Part shown: positions 8,727 to 18,483 of the stretch, one piece after another
How positions within the stretch are numbered: the first letter of the stretch is position 1
How the letters are laid out: each line of letters opens with the position of its first letter
NCBI GenBank assembly: GCA_002294045.1
Contig: DBEP01000066.1
Span: 9,079-73,078 of the forward strand
Origin: Lachnoclostridium sp. UBA903
Lineage (GTDB): Bacteria > Bacillota > Clostridia > Lachnospirales > Lachnospiraceae
DNA length: 64,000 bases
Direction: 5' to 3'
Position numbers and translations under genes: made by a program
The notes under the pieces: model-generated
The model's input: the letters and a program-made list of their open reading frames with translations, nothing else
Database searches by the model: none
Told to the model about the DNA's origin: nothing

Positions 8727-11189
8727 CTACTTGTCCAACCCTCTATTCCTATAATAACTCATCACTCGATAATCAATGGCGTCCTTCATATGCTTCACAA
8801 ATGCATCCAGCCCAATCACATCAGCCAGATTCTCTCTTAATGCCAGTAATGCACCCTCTTTTTTTACGAAGAAATCTCCATGGGTCTGTAGCATAAAATG
8901 AATCGGGTTGTCTTTGACCAGCTTGACATATCTGCTTTTATCCCAGGTTTCAAATGCCTTTGTACTGTCATGCTTTAGCATATCTACTTTATTTGCTCCC
9001 TTATGATAGAAATCATAGAAGCTTATATACACGTCATCTTCATCAACCTGCATTTTGACATTTCCATGGTTATAGAACGCCAACAGCAGGGGCATCTTGT
9101 AGGTCTTAGCCATACTTGTGGTCTCTATCATATTAATGAACTCCTTCCCCCTGCCCGAACATAGAAGTCGTTCTTCTTCCGACAGCACCTCCATTTCCTC
9201 CATATAATCAAGATACTTTGTGAACACATTAATTTTGCTCTTTGTTCGTATGCTATCGTATAAATCCGTTTCTATCAGGGAGAAAAACTCCATTCGTGAG
9301 GGAACGTGTCCCAATTCTTCTGCTACTCTGGCAAACTCATTGTTGACCTTATCCGTCCACGATAGCTCTTGTGCTGCCTGTCGTTCAAAAAGATCGATAA
9401 TCCGAAAATCAAAGTCTACCATACATTCATCAGGATATTCAAAACCTGCCATCGCCAGGCTCTGCCCTGATATGGACTTTCGTTCAGAATTGCTTAAAAA
9501 TCCCGGTATCAGGTTCGCCTTCTTATAATTACCAATGAAGTCCAATACATTTAGATATTCCTTGCCCTTGCATTTTCTAAGTCCTCTCCCTAATTGCTGC
9601 AGGAATACCGTAGGTGACTGGGTCGGCCGAAGGAACATTACCATATCGAGATCCCGGATATCCAACCCCTCATTAAACATATCAACAGAAAAGATAACTC
9701 GGATTTCTCCCTTCAGCAATCGTTCCACCGCCTCTTTCCTGTCCTGGCTGAATTCGCCTTGCGCTCCACTATATACCGCAGAAGCGGGTATACCGTATCT
9801 TATAAATTCACCGGCCATATATTCTGCATGCAGTTTAGAGGAACAGAAGCCCAGCGCCTTTTGTGAATGATATTTGCGGTAGTGCTTATATATCAATTCA
9901 CTTCTTCGGTCAAGCATCAGTGCCGCTTCCAGTTCGTTGTCCTGATATTTGCCATTGATGAAACGTATATTGTCATAATTCACTGTTTCATCAAATATTC
10001 CATAATAATGGAAGGGAACCAGCCAGCCCTTGTTGATGGCTTCCTTCAGCCGCACCTCATAGACGATATTATAATCACATAACTCGAATACATCCTTTGC
10101 ATCCATTCGTTCCGGTGTCGCTGTAAGGCCCAATAAGAATCTCGGCTGAAAATAGTTGAGTATATTTCCATAGTTACCAGCTGCTGCATGATGAAATTCA
10201 TCAATTATCAGGTATTCGAATGCATCCCTCGCAAACATCGCTTCTGATAAATTCTCTTCCTTCCCAAGACTCTGTACTAGTGCAAAGATAACAGCTTTGT
10301 CTGTATCTTTCTGTGTTCCGGTAAAAAAGCCATAATCTTCAGAGTTACGAACCTGTTGAAAGCTTTCCGCTGCCTGCCTTAAGATTTCCTCCCTATGCGC
10401 CACAAAGAGTATTCGCTGATATTTCTCTGAGTCAAAGGCTGCCAGATATGTTTTCCCAATTCCAGTGGCCGCAACCACAAGCCCCTTGTCAAACCCTTCT
10501 TTTCTGCTTTTCTCTAAAGCATATAATGCTTCAATCTGCGCACCTTGGGGACGGAAGATGCTTGTAACCGCTAGTTCTTGTGGTTCATGTTTTTCAATAT
10601 CTTTGCTCACAAAGGGCTTCTTCCAGCTTTTTGCATACTCAAATAATACTCTGTCTGTCACTTCATATGAATGGTGATAGAAGAGATTCTCAAACTCTTG
10701 ATAGAATATATCAAAATCACTTACATTGGCAGATCTGATAAAGCGATAATTCCATTCGACTGAAGAGGTCAATGCCCCATAAGAAAGATTGGAGGAGCCA
10801 ATATAGATTTCACTGTCCTGGGCTCGGTGAAAGATGTAGGATTTCGGATGAAATGACTTGTTCGGATTACTATATAAACGTAGATCCACCTGTCCGCCCA
10901 ATTCCTTCTTAATCAAAAACAAGGCAGAGGGCTGCGTAATTCCAAGATAATTACCGCTTAGAATTCTGATTTTTACGCCCTTTTCCAAGGCGCGCTTCAA
11001 GTCATCCAGAATTAATCGCACCCCTGATTCCATGAGAAAGGATACAATGATATCAATTCGGTCTGCGGACAAAATACTCATTTTCAATTGATAGTATAGA
11101 AAACGACTGTCACCTGTAATTGCATTCCGGAATGAATAATTATTCTGATCTATCCGTTCTTCCATTTTCTTAGAATTACATTGATCCAT
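8727..11189 (-). CDS. PLD-nuclease/superfamily 2 helicase
   Basis: 820 residues. N-terminal phospholipase-D-like domain with HPK at 114-116 and GSSN at 131-134. Then a DEAD/DEAH helicase core: ATGIGKT at 241-247, DEFHH at 330-334, and QQLGRGLRK of motif VI near 530. This is the architecture of the DUF3427-type helicases common in defence islands, but those are usually near 1000 residues and this protein ends without the C-terminal DUF3427 domain. It overlaps the upstream methyltransferase gene by 40 bases, so the two are coupled. It may cut or translocate on foreign DNA; that is inference. Confidence 0.8.
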   Translation of the reverse strand: MDQCNSKKMEERIDQNNYSFRNAITGDSRFLYYQLKMSILSADRIDIIVSFLMESGVRLILDDLKRALEKGVKIRILSGNYLGITQPSALFLIKKELGGQVDLRLYSNPNKSFHPKSYIFHRAQDSEIYIGSSNLSYGALTSSVEWNYRFIRSANVSDFDIFYQEFENLFYHHSYEVTDRVLFEYAKSWKKPFVSKDIEKHEPQELAVTSIFRPQGAQIEALYALEKSRKEGFDKGLVVAATGIGKTYLAAFDSEKYQRILFVAHREEILRQAAESFQQVRNSEDYGFFTGTQKDTDKAVIFALVQSLGKEENLSEAMFARDAFEYLIIDEFHHAAAGNYGNILNYFQPRFLLGLTATPERMDAKDVFELCDYNIVYEVRLKEAINKGWLVPFHYYGIFDETVNYDNIRFINGKYQDNELEAALMLDRRSELIYKHYRKYHSQKALGFCSSKLHAEYMAGEFIRYGIPASAVYSGAQGEFSQDRKEAVERLLKGEIRVIFSVDMFNEGLDIRDLDMVMFLRPTQSPTVFLQQLGRGLRKCKGKEYLNVLDFIGNYKKANLIPGFLSNSERKSISGQSLAMAGFEYPDECMVDFDFRIIDLFERQAAQELSWTDKVNNEFARVAEELGHVPSRMEFFSLIETDLYDSIRTKSKINVFTKYLDYMEEMEVLSEEERLLCSGRGKEFINMIETTSMAKTYKMPLLLAFYNHGNVKMQVDEDDVYISFYDFYHKGANKVDMLKHDSTKAFETWDKSRYVKLVKDNPIHFMLQTHGDFFVKKEGALLALRENLADVIGLDAFVKHMKDAIDYRVMSYYRNRGLDK

Positions 11190-11761
11190 TTTTCTTCATC
11201 TCTCCCCTGCCTTATATCCGTACTAATATGAATATCTACTATTTCAAAGCCACCGACTGATTGAAGTATCTCTGTCAGACTCTCCTGCGTTAGATCTGTA
11301 AAGTATCGGCCATTCCTGATGCCTGAGAAATTACCATATTTAAAAGATGTATAGAGATACCCTCCCATTTTTATTGCATTGTGAAGGCGAAGCAGTACGT
11401 CTTTCAATTCCTCCGGTTCCAAATGAAGGAGCGAAGCACATGCCCAGATGCCATCATAGCAATCTATGTCGTCGAAATCCTGAAACTGCATATGACGAAC
11501 TGTTCGTCCAATCAACTGCTCTGCTAGCCTGCACATTTCTATTGAGCCATCCAGGGAATCAACTTGATAACCCTGGTCTATAAATGCCTTGCTGTCTCGC
11601 CCGGAGCCACAGCCAAAGTCCAAAATCTTTGCCCCTTGAGGTAAGTATTGTGTGAAATTTTTTTGTATCTCTGAGAAATCTACATAAATAGTATTTTGAT
11701 AAAATTGAATGGCATTCTCATTGTAATATTCAATTGTTATTTCTTTGTTTTGATGTTTCAA
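11150..11761 (-). CDS. Class I SAM-dependent methyltransferase, TTG start
   Basis: About 203 residues from TTG 11761. The start is chosen because AGGAGG (11767-11772) lies 5 bases upstream and family homology begins at KHQNKEITIEYYNENA; the longer ATG frame from 11842 adds 27 unlikely residues. Motif I is ILDFGCGSGRDSKAF (about 47-61), followed by the acidic residue of motif II (SLDGSIEM) and the PDxxxx-like CYDGIWACASLLH. Small-molecule or protein methylation is more likely than DNA methylation because no NPPY-type motif is seen. The 40-bp overlap with the helicase gene ties their expression. Confidence 0.72.
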   Translation of the reverse strand: MKHQNKEITIEYYNENAIQFYQNTIYVDFSEIQKNFTQYLPQGAKILDFGCGSGRDSKAFIDQGYQVDSLDGSIEMCRLAEQLIGRTVRHMQFQDFDDIDCYDGIWACASLLHLEPEELKDVLLRLHNAIKMGGYLYTSFKYGNFSGIRNGRYFTDLTQESLTEILQSVGGFEIVDIHISTDIRQGRDEEKWINVILRKWKNG

Positions 11762-11842
11762 AGTTGCCTCCTGGAAATTTCTCTTATTTTCCCCGTACAC
11801 AACAATCTTTTGCGTTTTTGTGCATATATTAATAAACTTCAA

Positions 11843-12658
11843 AACATGTTATATATGAGTCCATGTATTATTCTCACTATAGTCTTTTCGATATAGCATA
11901 TACTTTACATACTTAGAGCAATTATGTTATTAATACTTTTTCCCCTATGCTATTACCCTATCAGTATAGTATCTTATCTTGCAGCATATACTAAGTCAAG
12001 CAAATTATAACGGTGATGTCCACGGAATCTTTATATGCAATAACTATTAATGGTACAATGTTATATGTTAAAGAAAATTTATCCGAGCAAGAATGTGTAG
12101 CAATTGAATTAATTGCACAACAATTCCAATGTCCAAACAAAAATTCTGCTGCCTGCAAAGTTATTTGCAAGGAATTTATAAAAGCGGTGAAGACATCTCT
12201 CAACATTTCGCTTGTCCATATCCCTTTACAATATGTTTTTAGAATAGGATAATCTAAATTATGTCCTCTAAGTTATCGATAATGATTTCTCTGCATCTCA
12301 CCAATAAACTTGAAGATATCATATCCACGCGTATAACCTTTCTGTTCTCGATATACGCCTTTGTACAGGCAAGAAAATAATTCGATGTATATCCAATTTA
12401 GACTGCGTCCATACCATTTTCCATGGTAAAATCTTCATTTCAGCTTCTGTTTCCATTATAATTCTCGTTATAACAAATTTCAAGGTTTAGATACAAATTT
12501 CTACAACATAGAAACAAACTAAATGTTTTCATTCGGTTTTGAAATTGATTTTACGAGATTAATTATAAATTATCGCATATCCTTCTACATTCAGATATTT
12601 TCATCAATTCGTATAGAAAAAGCGTAAAAGTAAAAACTCTTACGCCTCAAAGTAACCT
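11843..12658. other. Long stretch without a supported gene
   Basis: AT-rich, with only weak frames. The plus-strand frame 12013-12252 (79 codons, GTG start, no ribosome site) and a minus-strand frame around 12330-12470 (METEAEMKILPWKM..., closed by TGA) are readable but unlike any family I know. Probably debris. Confidence 0.45.
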
Positions 12659-12841
12659 TTATTCATTTACAACTATTGATAGATCAAGATAACTGCCTTC
12701 CTCCGCTGATCTACGTAAATATTCTTTGCCTCCATCTACACTGCATCTGCCACAAGAACATGTTACAAAATCATGCACCGTTTTTGATTCAATAATATCA
12801 TCGCAATTTTTGAATTGTATACTCTTCGAGCAAATGCACAT
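12659..12841 (-). pseudogene. DUF7695-like zinc-ribbon fragment fused to GNAT debris
   Basis: From about 12814 the minus strand reads KNCDDIIESKTVHDFVTC and SVDGGKEYLRR, a small protein type with a Cys-based ribbon that I associate with DUF7695. Its own start is lost: the first nine residues (MCICSKSIQ) are acetyltransferase DNA read out of frame. The missing first cysteine of the CxxC pair (FKNC for CxxC) supports decay. Could still be translated from ATG 12841. Confidence 0.55.
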
Positions 12842-13187
12842 ATTGCTTTCAGCTCTTCCATCATGTAGCCTTTGCCCCAATAATCTGGGTAAAGGTCATA
12901 CCCAGTATCACAACTGTCGTTCGATTTATCCCAACAATGAAAACCGCATGTGCCAATTTTATTTCCATCGTCCTTTCTTACAAGAATCCACCGATGCTGT
13001 GCTCTTGCTCAGGTTGAATATAAAAATCAGTAATATCGTCAGCGCCGAAAACATCGGTAAGTGGCTCAGCATCAAATAAATAGCGATTGACTTCGTTGTT
13101 TGAGAATTGTTCTAGTATAAAATCTCTGTCACACGTTGAGATGTTTTTAAGAAACAATCGCTCAGTTTCAAGCTCTTTAAAAAGCAT
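12800..13187 (-). pseudogene. GNAT acetyltransferase, frameshifted and 3'-truncated
   Basis: ATG 13187 starts MLFKELETERLFLKN, a RimJ/RimL-type GNAT N-terminus. A frameshift near 12990 ends that frame. The next frame continues WILVRKDDGNKIGTCGFHC and DYWGKGYMMEELKAICAF, including the acetyl-CoA-binding region. The sequence is then cut at about 12810 where DUF7695-like text begins. The last third of the fold is missing, so the product is dead. Confidence 0.75.
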
Positions 13188-13412
13188 TTTAGTAGCTCCG
13201 TATGATAGAGGGCTAAATATGATTTGCCCTCCAAATAGTTTTGTTTGTCATTTCTGCCAATCTATCTCTTGTAAATACTGTTGTATTGCCATTTTCATCA
13301 CCTAAGTTCATTGTATCGGTGTTCCGATACGATGTCAAGGAGGGTCATAAACCGAAAATATAAATCCTAAATGCAAATAAAACTCCCGTGTCGTAAATAT
13401 TTATAAAAACTA

Positions 13413-13443
13413 TTGACATTGACGCACGGTCAAGTGATAGACT
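13413..13443 (+). promoter_or_regulatory. MerR-type promoter with 19-bp spacer and dyad
   Basis: TTGACA (13413-13418), a 19-bp spacer and TAGACT (13438-13443). The spacer holds the inverted repeat TTGAC-GCACG-GTCAA (13419-13433). A long spacer with a central dyad is the hallmark of MerR-regulated promoters. It precedes the MerR fusion gene, so autoregulation is likely. Confidence 0.75.
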
Positions 13444-13489
13444 GTAAATATAGTTTGACTAAATCCAGTTATATCGAAGGAGGCTCATC

Positions 13490-16222
13490 ATGGATTTAAC
13501 AAAAATCACAGATTTAACCACCCAGCTCGGCTTATCCTCGCGCAGCCTTCGTTACTATGAGCAAGTCGGGTTAATTCAAAGCATCCGTTCAGATTCCGAA
13601 AAATACCGTTATTACGACGAGGCAAACATCGAGCGGTTAAAACAAATAATGGTATTGCGTAAAATGGAGATACCAATAAAGGATATTCTCCGTATTTATG
13701 AAAGCACTGATATGAGCGTGGTAGTAGAAACATTCGTCAATCGGATACGCGCTATTGATGATGAGGTTGATGCTTTGGCAGAGCTTCGCAGCTTTGTAAA
13801 TGAGTTTTTGCAAGCTATGATTCAAAACGGAATTAAAAAAATTTCGGCATTACCTATTTTATATGAAAAAATGGAAAAGCAGTTTGATACTTTGGAACAA
13901 AAAAAAGCTATAAATCACAAGGAGCTCTCCGCCTTGTCAGATAGGCTGGCAAGACCGATTGAGCCCGCTATTCTCTCTCTTCCCGCCATGCGAGTTATTT
14001 CATCACAATTAAAAGACTGCCCGGAAGAATCTGATATAGAAGGGTTCTACCGATGGATACAGGCACAAAATATTACAACTGGCAAACCTGGGCGGCATGA
14101 GCGGTTTGAATTTCAAACAAGCGCAGGCGATGTGAAAATGCAACGCATATCGAACGATTTTCAAAATGACAGCGCATATTCTGATTATATTTTTAGCGGC
14201 GGATTATTTGCGTCAATCAATGTATTTCTTGATGAAGATTTGGGCGGGCGATTCCGTTCTCTCATAAAGAGTTTTGATGTTAATAAGTTTTATGAGATTG
14301 ACTATACTCATGCGGGCGGAATGCGTCATCCCGCCATGTTAGAAAACTTGATTTCCCCCGATGATAAGCGTGAGCTTGTCGCTTTGCTTGTTCCGGTAAA
14401 AAAACGGATGGCCGACCACACATTATTCGATAAGCCTGTTGAATTACCGCCGGAGTCAATCACTATATCGAAAATTGAAGCGGCAAACCCGGTTTTATGG
14501 GAAGTTGATGTGCAGCTGGATAAACTGACCCCGATAAATCGTCCGCATTATCAAATTACCGAGCAGGGAGAGGCTGAATATATCGCATGGATTTCAACAA
14601 GGGTATTATCTACAAATATAGCGGTAAAATTGCCTTTCCGCGTGGATATAGAATTTAAGATACGCAAAGAAAGTATGCAATTCGCATGGGGTGCGGATGA
14701 GGGTAACATACGTTTGTATCATGGCGACGACTTGAATTACTTGTTTGGTATAAATATGGAGACAAATCCCGACGAACGGCTGTCTCAAGAAGCAATCTGC
14801 TTTCACCAACCGATTTTCCGGGACTATTTTCGGTATCCAAAGCGTGGGGTTATTAACAGAAACGGGTACAACTGCCTGACGTGGATTGTCGGCGAAAAGC
14901 ATTTAGCGGTCATAATTAATAACGAAATACGGTATTGCGGCGTGACTTTCCCATATATGTCGGTAGATTGGAAGAACCAAAAACCGCTTCCCATTATAAT
15001 CGGTTCTAATGGGCAAAGCAGGATATTCTTTAAATCAATCCGTGTTTCACAGCTTGCACAAATACAAAAATCCAAAATAAAAGAAGGAGAGCTTACAATG
15101 ATTACAAAAAAGAGCAACAACATTATCCCTAATATCCATCGGTTTATTACAAGTGAATATGGAGAGAATTATCATTTTAACGGATGCGCCCGTTATGTAA
15201 TGGAGTCTTTGGGTGAATACGCTGCGGATTCTGACCTAATGACAGATGAAATTTATAATTGCAAAAAGGCCGTCACCGATTTCGGATATTGGTTTTTCGC
15301 GGGACTGACAGGGGATGTTCTTGCTCAGGTTTATTCTTACAAAGATTATATGGGTGAAGCGGTTTCGGCTTATATGTTTAACTGCAAGGGCGGCAGTTAT
15401 TTTGAAAATATTTTTGAAAAATGCGGTTATGCAAGCACATTTGTTTCAGGGAACCAGCTTGCCGCAAACAAAGGAATGTACATACAAACGCTTATGGCTT
15501 ATATTGATAAAGGTATCCCTGTCATAGCCATGACACATAATGGACCGCCGTGGGGCATTTACATTGGATATGAGGAAGCTGGCGGAACATTGCTTTATTT
15601 GGCAGGCGATAAATCCGAACCCGAACGTGTTCCGATTGAAAAAGTGATTGGGGACGGAGTGGATTTTCATAATTATAGTGATGTTCAAAAGTCGGACGCA
15701 TTCCATCAAGCCCGGGGGTGGATTTTCGTCGGTGAAAAGAAAAAAACAGTAGATATTGCACAGATTTACAGGGATATTATACGGGATATGCCCAGGCTGC
15801 TTACCACAAAAACAGATGAATATTGCTTCGGGGCGGAGGCATTTCGAACGTGGGCTGACGGCATTGAACGCGGAAAGTTTGACAATGTAAAACCTGAAGA
15901 ATTCGACGGGTGGGATGCTCACGTTAGCAGTATTTGCAATATGGCAACCAATGGGAGCTGCGCCCATAATTTCTTAAAAAGGGTGCAGGGGCTAAACCCG
16001 GACATGACCTTCCTGGATGATATTAACAAACTGTATGAACGCACGGCGAAAATTTGGAACAATGATAACGGCGGGGATTTAGAAGCTCTCAGCGGCGGGT
16101 TCAATGTGACACTGGAAGCTTTGCAGGACAAAGAAAAGCGGGGCAAAATCGCGGCAAAGATTCGTGAGGCTGCGGATTGCATGGATGAGGTTGTACGGAT
16201 TATCAAGGAACAAACATTATGA
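13490..16222 (+). CDS. MerR regulator fused to GyrI-like, lectin-like and BtrH-like domains
   Basis: 910 residues, far beyond normal MerR size. Residues 3-75 are a MerR winged helix (GLSSRSLRYYEQVGLI), followed by a dimer helix to about 125. About 140-300 look like a GyrI/AraC effector-binding domain. About 320-525 are beta-rich and resemble a concanavalin-type sandwich. From 537 the protein resembles BtrH/C39-like peptidase-fold proteins (NGCARYVMESLGE with a candidate Cys). AGAAGGAG and ATG at 15098-15100 fall exactly at that last junction, as if a separate gene was fused or can be started internally. RBS AGGAGG at 13478-13483. The function of the fusion is unknown; sensing and modifying a small ligand is one reading. 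Confidence 0.72.
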   Translation: MDLTKITDLTTQLGLSSRSLRYYEQVGLIQSIRSDSEKYRYYDEANIERLKQIMVLRKMEIPIKDILRIYESTDMSVVVETFVNRIRAIDDEVDALAELRSFVNEFLQAMIQNGIKKISALPILYEKMEKQFDTLEQKKAINHKELSALSDRLARPIEPAILSLPAMRVISSQLKDCPEESDIEGFYRWIQAQNITTGKPGRHERFEFQTSAGDVKMQRISNDFQNDSAYSDYIFSGGLFASINVFLDEDLGGRFRSLIKSFDVNKFYEIDYTHAGGMRHPAMLENLISPDDKRELVALLVPVKKRMADHTLFDKPVELPPESITISKIEAANPVLWEVDVQLDKLTPINRPHYQITEQGEAEYIAWISTRVLSTNIAVKLPFRVDIEFKIRKESMQFAWGADEGNIRLYHGDDLNYLFGINMETNPDERLSQEAICFHQPIFRDYFRYPKRGVINRNGYNCLTWIVGEKHLAVIINNEIRYCGVTFPYMSVDWKNQKPLPIIIGSNGQSRIFFKSIRVSQLAQIQKSKIKEGELTMITKKSNNIIPNIHRFITSEYGENYHFNGCARYVMESLGEYAADSDLMTDEIYNCKKAVTDFGYWFFAGLTGDVLAQVYSYKDYMGEAVSAYMFNCKGGSYFENIFEKCGYASTFVSGNQLAANKGMYIQTLMAYIDKGIPVIAMTHNGPPWGIYIGYEEAGGTLLYLAGDKSEPERVPIEKVIGDGVDFHNYSDVQKSDAFHQARGWIFVGEKKKTVDIAQIYRDIIRDMPRLLTTKTDEYCFGAEAFRTWADGIERGKFDNVKPEEFDGWDAHVSSICNMATNGSCAHNFLKRVQGLNPDMTFLDDINKLYERTAKIWNNDNGGDLEALSGGFNVTLEALQDKEKRGKIAAKIREAADCMDEVVRIIKEQTL

Positions 16223-16490
16223 TTATTAAGCAAAGCAATAACATCGTTCCCGTCATGCACCGCCTTGTTACCGATGAATACGGCGAAAACTACTGGTTTA
16301 ACGACTGTACCAAATATGTGATGGAATGTTTAGGTGAAAAGGATTTAGTCTGGAAGCCCTTGGCGGCGGATTCAACATTACACCGGAAGCGCTGCAGGAT
16401 AAAGAACGACGCAGTAAAATCGCTGCAAAAATTCGTGAGTTTGTAGATGTGATAAATGAGATTGTGCAGATAATAGAAGAGAATACTTAA
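16219..16490 (+). pseudogene. Tandem copy of the BtrH-like domain, deleted and frameshifted
   Basis: It starts with ATG overlapping the upstream TGA (ATGA). The first 40 residues (NNIVPVMHRLVTDEYGENY) match residues 541-575 of the upstream protein. The central roughly 290 residues are gone, and the end (GGGFNITPEALQDKERRSK, stop TAA 16488) continues in another frame and matches the upstream C-terminus. This shows a tandem duplication followed by an internal deletion. Confidence 0.8.
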
Positions 16491-16502
16491 TACTATGAAC
16501 AT

Positions 16503-16548
16503 AAAAGCCCGCAGAGAATGAAGCATTACTCAATTTCTGTGGGCTTTT
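16503..16548. terminator. Bidirectional terminator after the MerR unit
   Basis: AAAAGCCCGCAGA (16503-16515) pairs with TCTGTGGGCTTTT (16536-16548) with one G-T pair. A and T runs at either side let it serve both strands. Confidence 0.8.
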
Positions 16549-16645
16549 AACATTTATTTAAAAGAGTCTTTTTTAAGCAAATCATTGCCCTGCACACGCC
16601 ATCTTGCAAAATCGTCAAATTGGAATTTGTTCAATACAACTCACA

Positions 16646-17042
16646 CTAAAACCATTTACAAGGAATACTTAAAAAAACGTCTTTATTAGGCTTAAATCCT
16701 ATTTTTTCATAAAATTTTGCTGCCGTTTCCGTTTCAACCAACCATTCCGAATCAGGGAAATGTTCCCTGCATTTTTTCACCAACTCTTTTCCAATGCCCT
16801 GATTCTGAAACAGCCAAATCATATATTATGGTTCTAAACATCCTGTCACTAAGTACCCTGACGCATCCAATCAGTTTATCGTCTGCCCATGCAGAAATGA
16901 CAATTGTTGAATTAATAAAAGGTATATTAAAATTCTTCAACATGGATGGGGTTACTATTCCATCAGACCAACCTACTGCTGTAAACAAATCATGTAACGC
17001 TTCACATGGTAAGTCTTTTCTCGTATCATATACTATTTGCAT
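16646..17042 (-). pseudogene. GNAT acetyltransferase with a frameshift
   Basis: The start is ATG 17042 with GGGGAGG six bases upstream. The N-terminal part (IVYDTRKDLPCEALHDLF) reads to YDLAV, then a one-base shift is needed to continue with FQNQGIGKELVKKCRE (the acetyl-CoA loop) and the normal end FYEKIGFKPNK...KWF stop at 16646. In the original frame the protein stops at 16752 without its last strand. One base decides whether this is a gene or a pseudogene. Confidence 0.78.
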
Positions 17043-17143
17043 AAGCACCTCCCCAAATCCTAATTTGCCGGTTTACTAAATAAATTTCCTATATCTTTAT
17101 TTTACTTCGACTACAGTAGCGAACACCAATACTATACGATTAT

Positions 17144-17620
17144 TTATTTTGCCGTATGATTGATAAAATCAACTTCATACTGTTGCTCAACGTATTTTTT
17201 CTCATTGTCAATAATAGTACCCTCTGTAAGGGTGATACGCAGAACGATTGAGGTCGGATTGTTTTCGTCGCCAACTTCATCGAACCAATCGAAGATGCTT
17301 TTGAATTTCGCTCTGATTTCTGCATTCTTTTCGTCTCTGACCCAACCGAGATTTTCGGCCGTGCCCTGGAACGCATACCAGCCTAACCCACTGACGGAAA
17401 CCTCGGCGTTCTTCTCAATTTGCAACATTTTATTTTTCTTTGCATCCGTAGAAACATAAAATACGCCGTCTTCATAATAAGCGCAGACCATACGGACAGC
17501 AGGGCGGGGATTTCCTGCAGCACTCGGAGATAGCGATATTGTCGCAAGGGCAATCACTTCCTCCTTGCCATTTCCGCACCGCTCTTCCATCAGTTTCATT
17601 GCGTTTTCGTATTTGCTCAT
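17144..17620 (-). CDS. Pyridoxamine 5'-phosphate oxidase-like FMN protein
   Basis: 158 residues, the usual length of the small split-barrel flavin-binding family. Text such as NPRPAVRMVCAYYEDGVFYVSTDAKKNKMLQIEKN shows the R-x-V...T-x-x-K-N-K-x-x-Q pattern that holds FMN phosphate. Substrate unknown; members include heme-degrading and F420-linked relatives. The start has GGAGAAA upstream (17626-17632). It lies between two broken genes and seems intact. Confidence 0.8.
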   Translation of the reverse strand: MSKYENAMKLMEERCGNGKEEVIALATISLSPSAAGNPRPAVRMVCAYYEDGVFYVSTDAKKNKMLQIEKNAEVSVSGLGWYAFQGTAENLGWVRDEKNAEIRAKFKSIFDWFDEVGDENNPTSIVLRITLTEGTIIDNEKKYVEQQYEVDFINHTAK

Positions 17621-17710
17621 TTTTAATTTTCTCCTTTACAATGATGTCATTTGTGTTGTAATGATAATCGAACCATTTGAAAAGTGCCCCCAAGATTTAT
17701 AATTCCAAGC

Positions 17711-18203
17711 TCAGCCACAGAGCGGGACGAACTCCTCCGCTGTTATCGCCTGTTGAAGGATGAATCGTGTTGATAAAAAATAATCCTTCTCTTCTTTTTC
17801 AGCTATATTTTCAGCTGCCTCTCGGGCTAATGCTACATATCCATCCATTAACTCTCTATTTTTTTACCGACCATGTAAGCCCTTGCAACCGCTTCATATC
17901 CAAAAGCCAAATCAAAATCTTTAATCCCATGATCTATGCACAAATCCAATGAATTCTTCCATGAAACAAAGCATTCTCTTCCATCCCTACCAAAGAATAT
18001 ACTTTTGAAATCTGCCATTTCCCTCTTGCCCTTTCTAAAGAAGTTCCTATTACACTCCAATGAAAAAACGATGCATGAGCAGTTGCTATCGTCTCCCTGG
18101 CCTCTTTGGTGCTATCCTTTTTATCGATTATATCCAATGTAGCATTAAAATTATCAATTGCTTGCTTCCTATGCCATTGTTCTAAGGTTAACTTATTATC
18201 CAT
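17711..18203 (-). pseudogene. Conserved helical protein of unknown function, frameshifted twice
   Basis: ATG 18203 with AAGGAG upstream gives NKLTLEQWHRKQAIDNFNAT and then ALFHGR; after one shift NSLDLCIDHGIKDFDLAFGYEAVARAY; after a second shift ELMDGYVALAREAAENIAEK to a TGA at 17711. Together they reconstruct a roughly 155-residue protein of a family common in Firmicutes but without known role. Split as it is, no full product can be made. Confidence 0.7.
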
Positions 18204-18217
18204 TATAATCATTCTCC

Positions 18218-18412
18218 TTACCCGGTAATGAAATATTCTGCTAAGAAGATTTCGGCAAAGTTTCCCTTCTGCATTGTAAGATTTTGCGGATAAGGTGACC
18301 GAATTGTGAGGGCATTGATTATTCTTAAGTAGTCTGTCAAATCTTTATGATGTTCTAAAGCATCAGAACTAATATAATGTTTTTCCATGACCGGCAACAT
18401 GTATTCAAGCAA
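18218..18412 (-). pseudogene. Short fragment, possibly HamA/DUF1837-like
   Basis: 64 codons (KHYISSDALEHHKDLTDYL and MQKGNFAEIFLAEYF). The GNFAEIFLAEY text resembles the GxxGEIxAxEY stretch of DUF1837 (HamA) proteins of Hachiman-type defence loci, but too little remains for certainty. Start and end are both cut. Confidence 0.3.
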
Positions 18413-18483
18413 AACATCAGCTTAGAACATATTCCCTGCCCCTGCCCATTCATCTCAATCCCAGACTTGAATTCGGAGGGTTT

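Noticed and set aside
8727..11189. Calling the PLD/helicase the missing HsdR of the HsdM/HsdS operon
   Set aside because: Its N-terminal nuclease is PLD-type and its helicase is of the DUF3427 group, it is 37 kb away, and it is coupled to its own methyltransferase.
12013..12252. Plus-strand frame of 79 codons with GTG start
   Set aside because: No ribosome site, no recognisable family, overlapped by an equally long minus frame.
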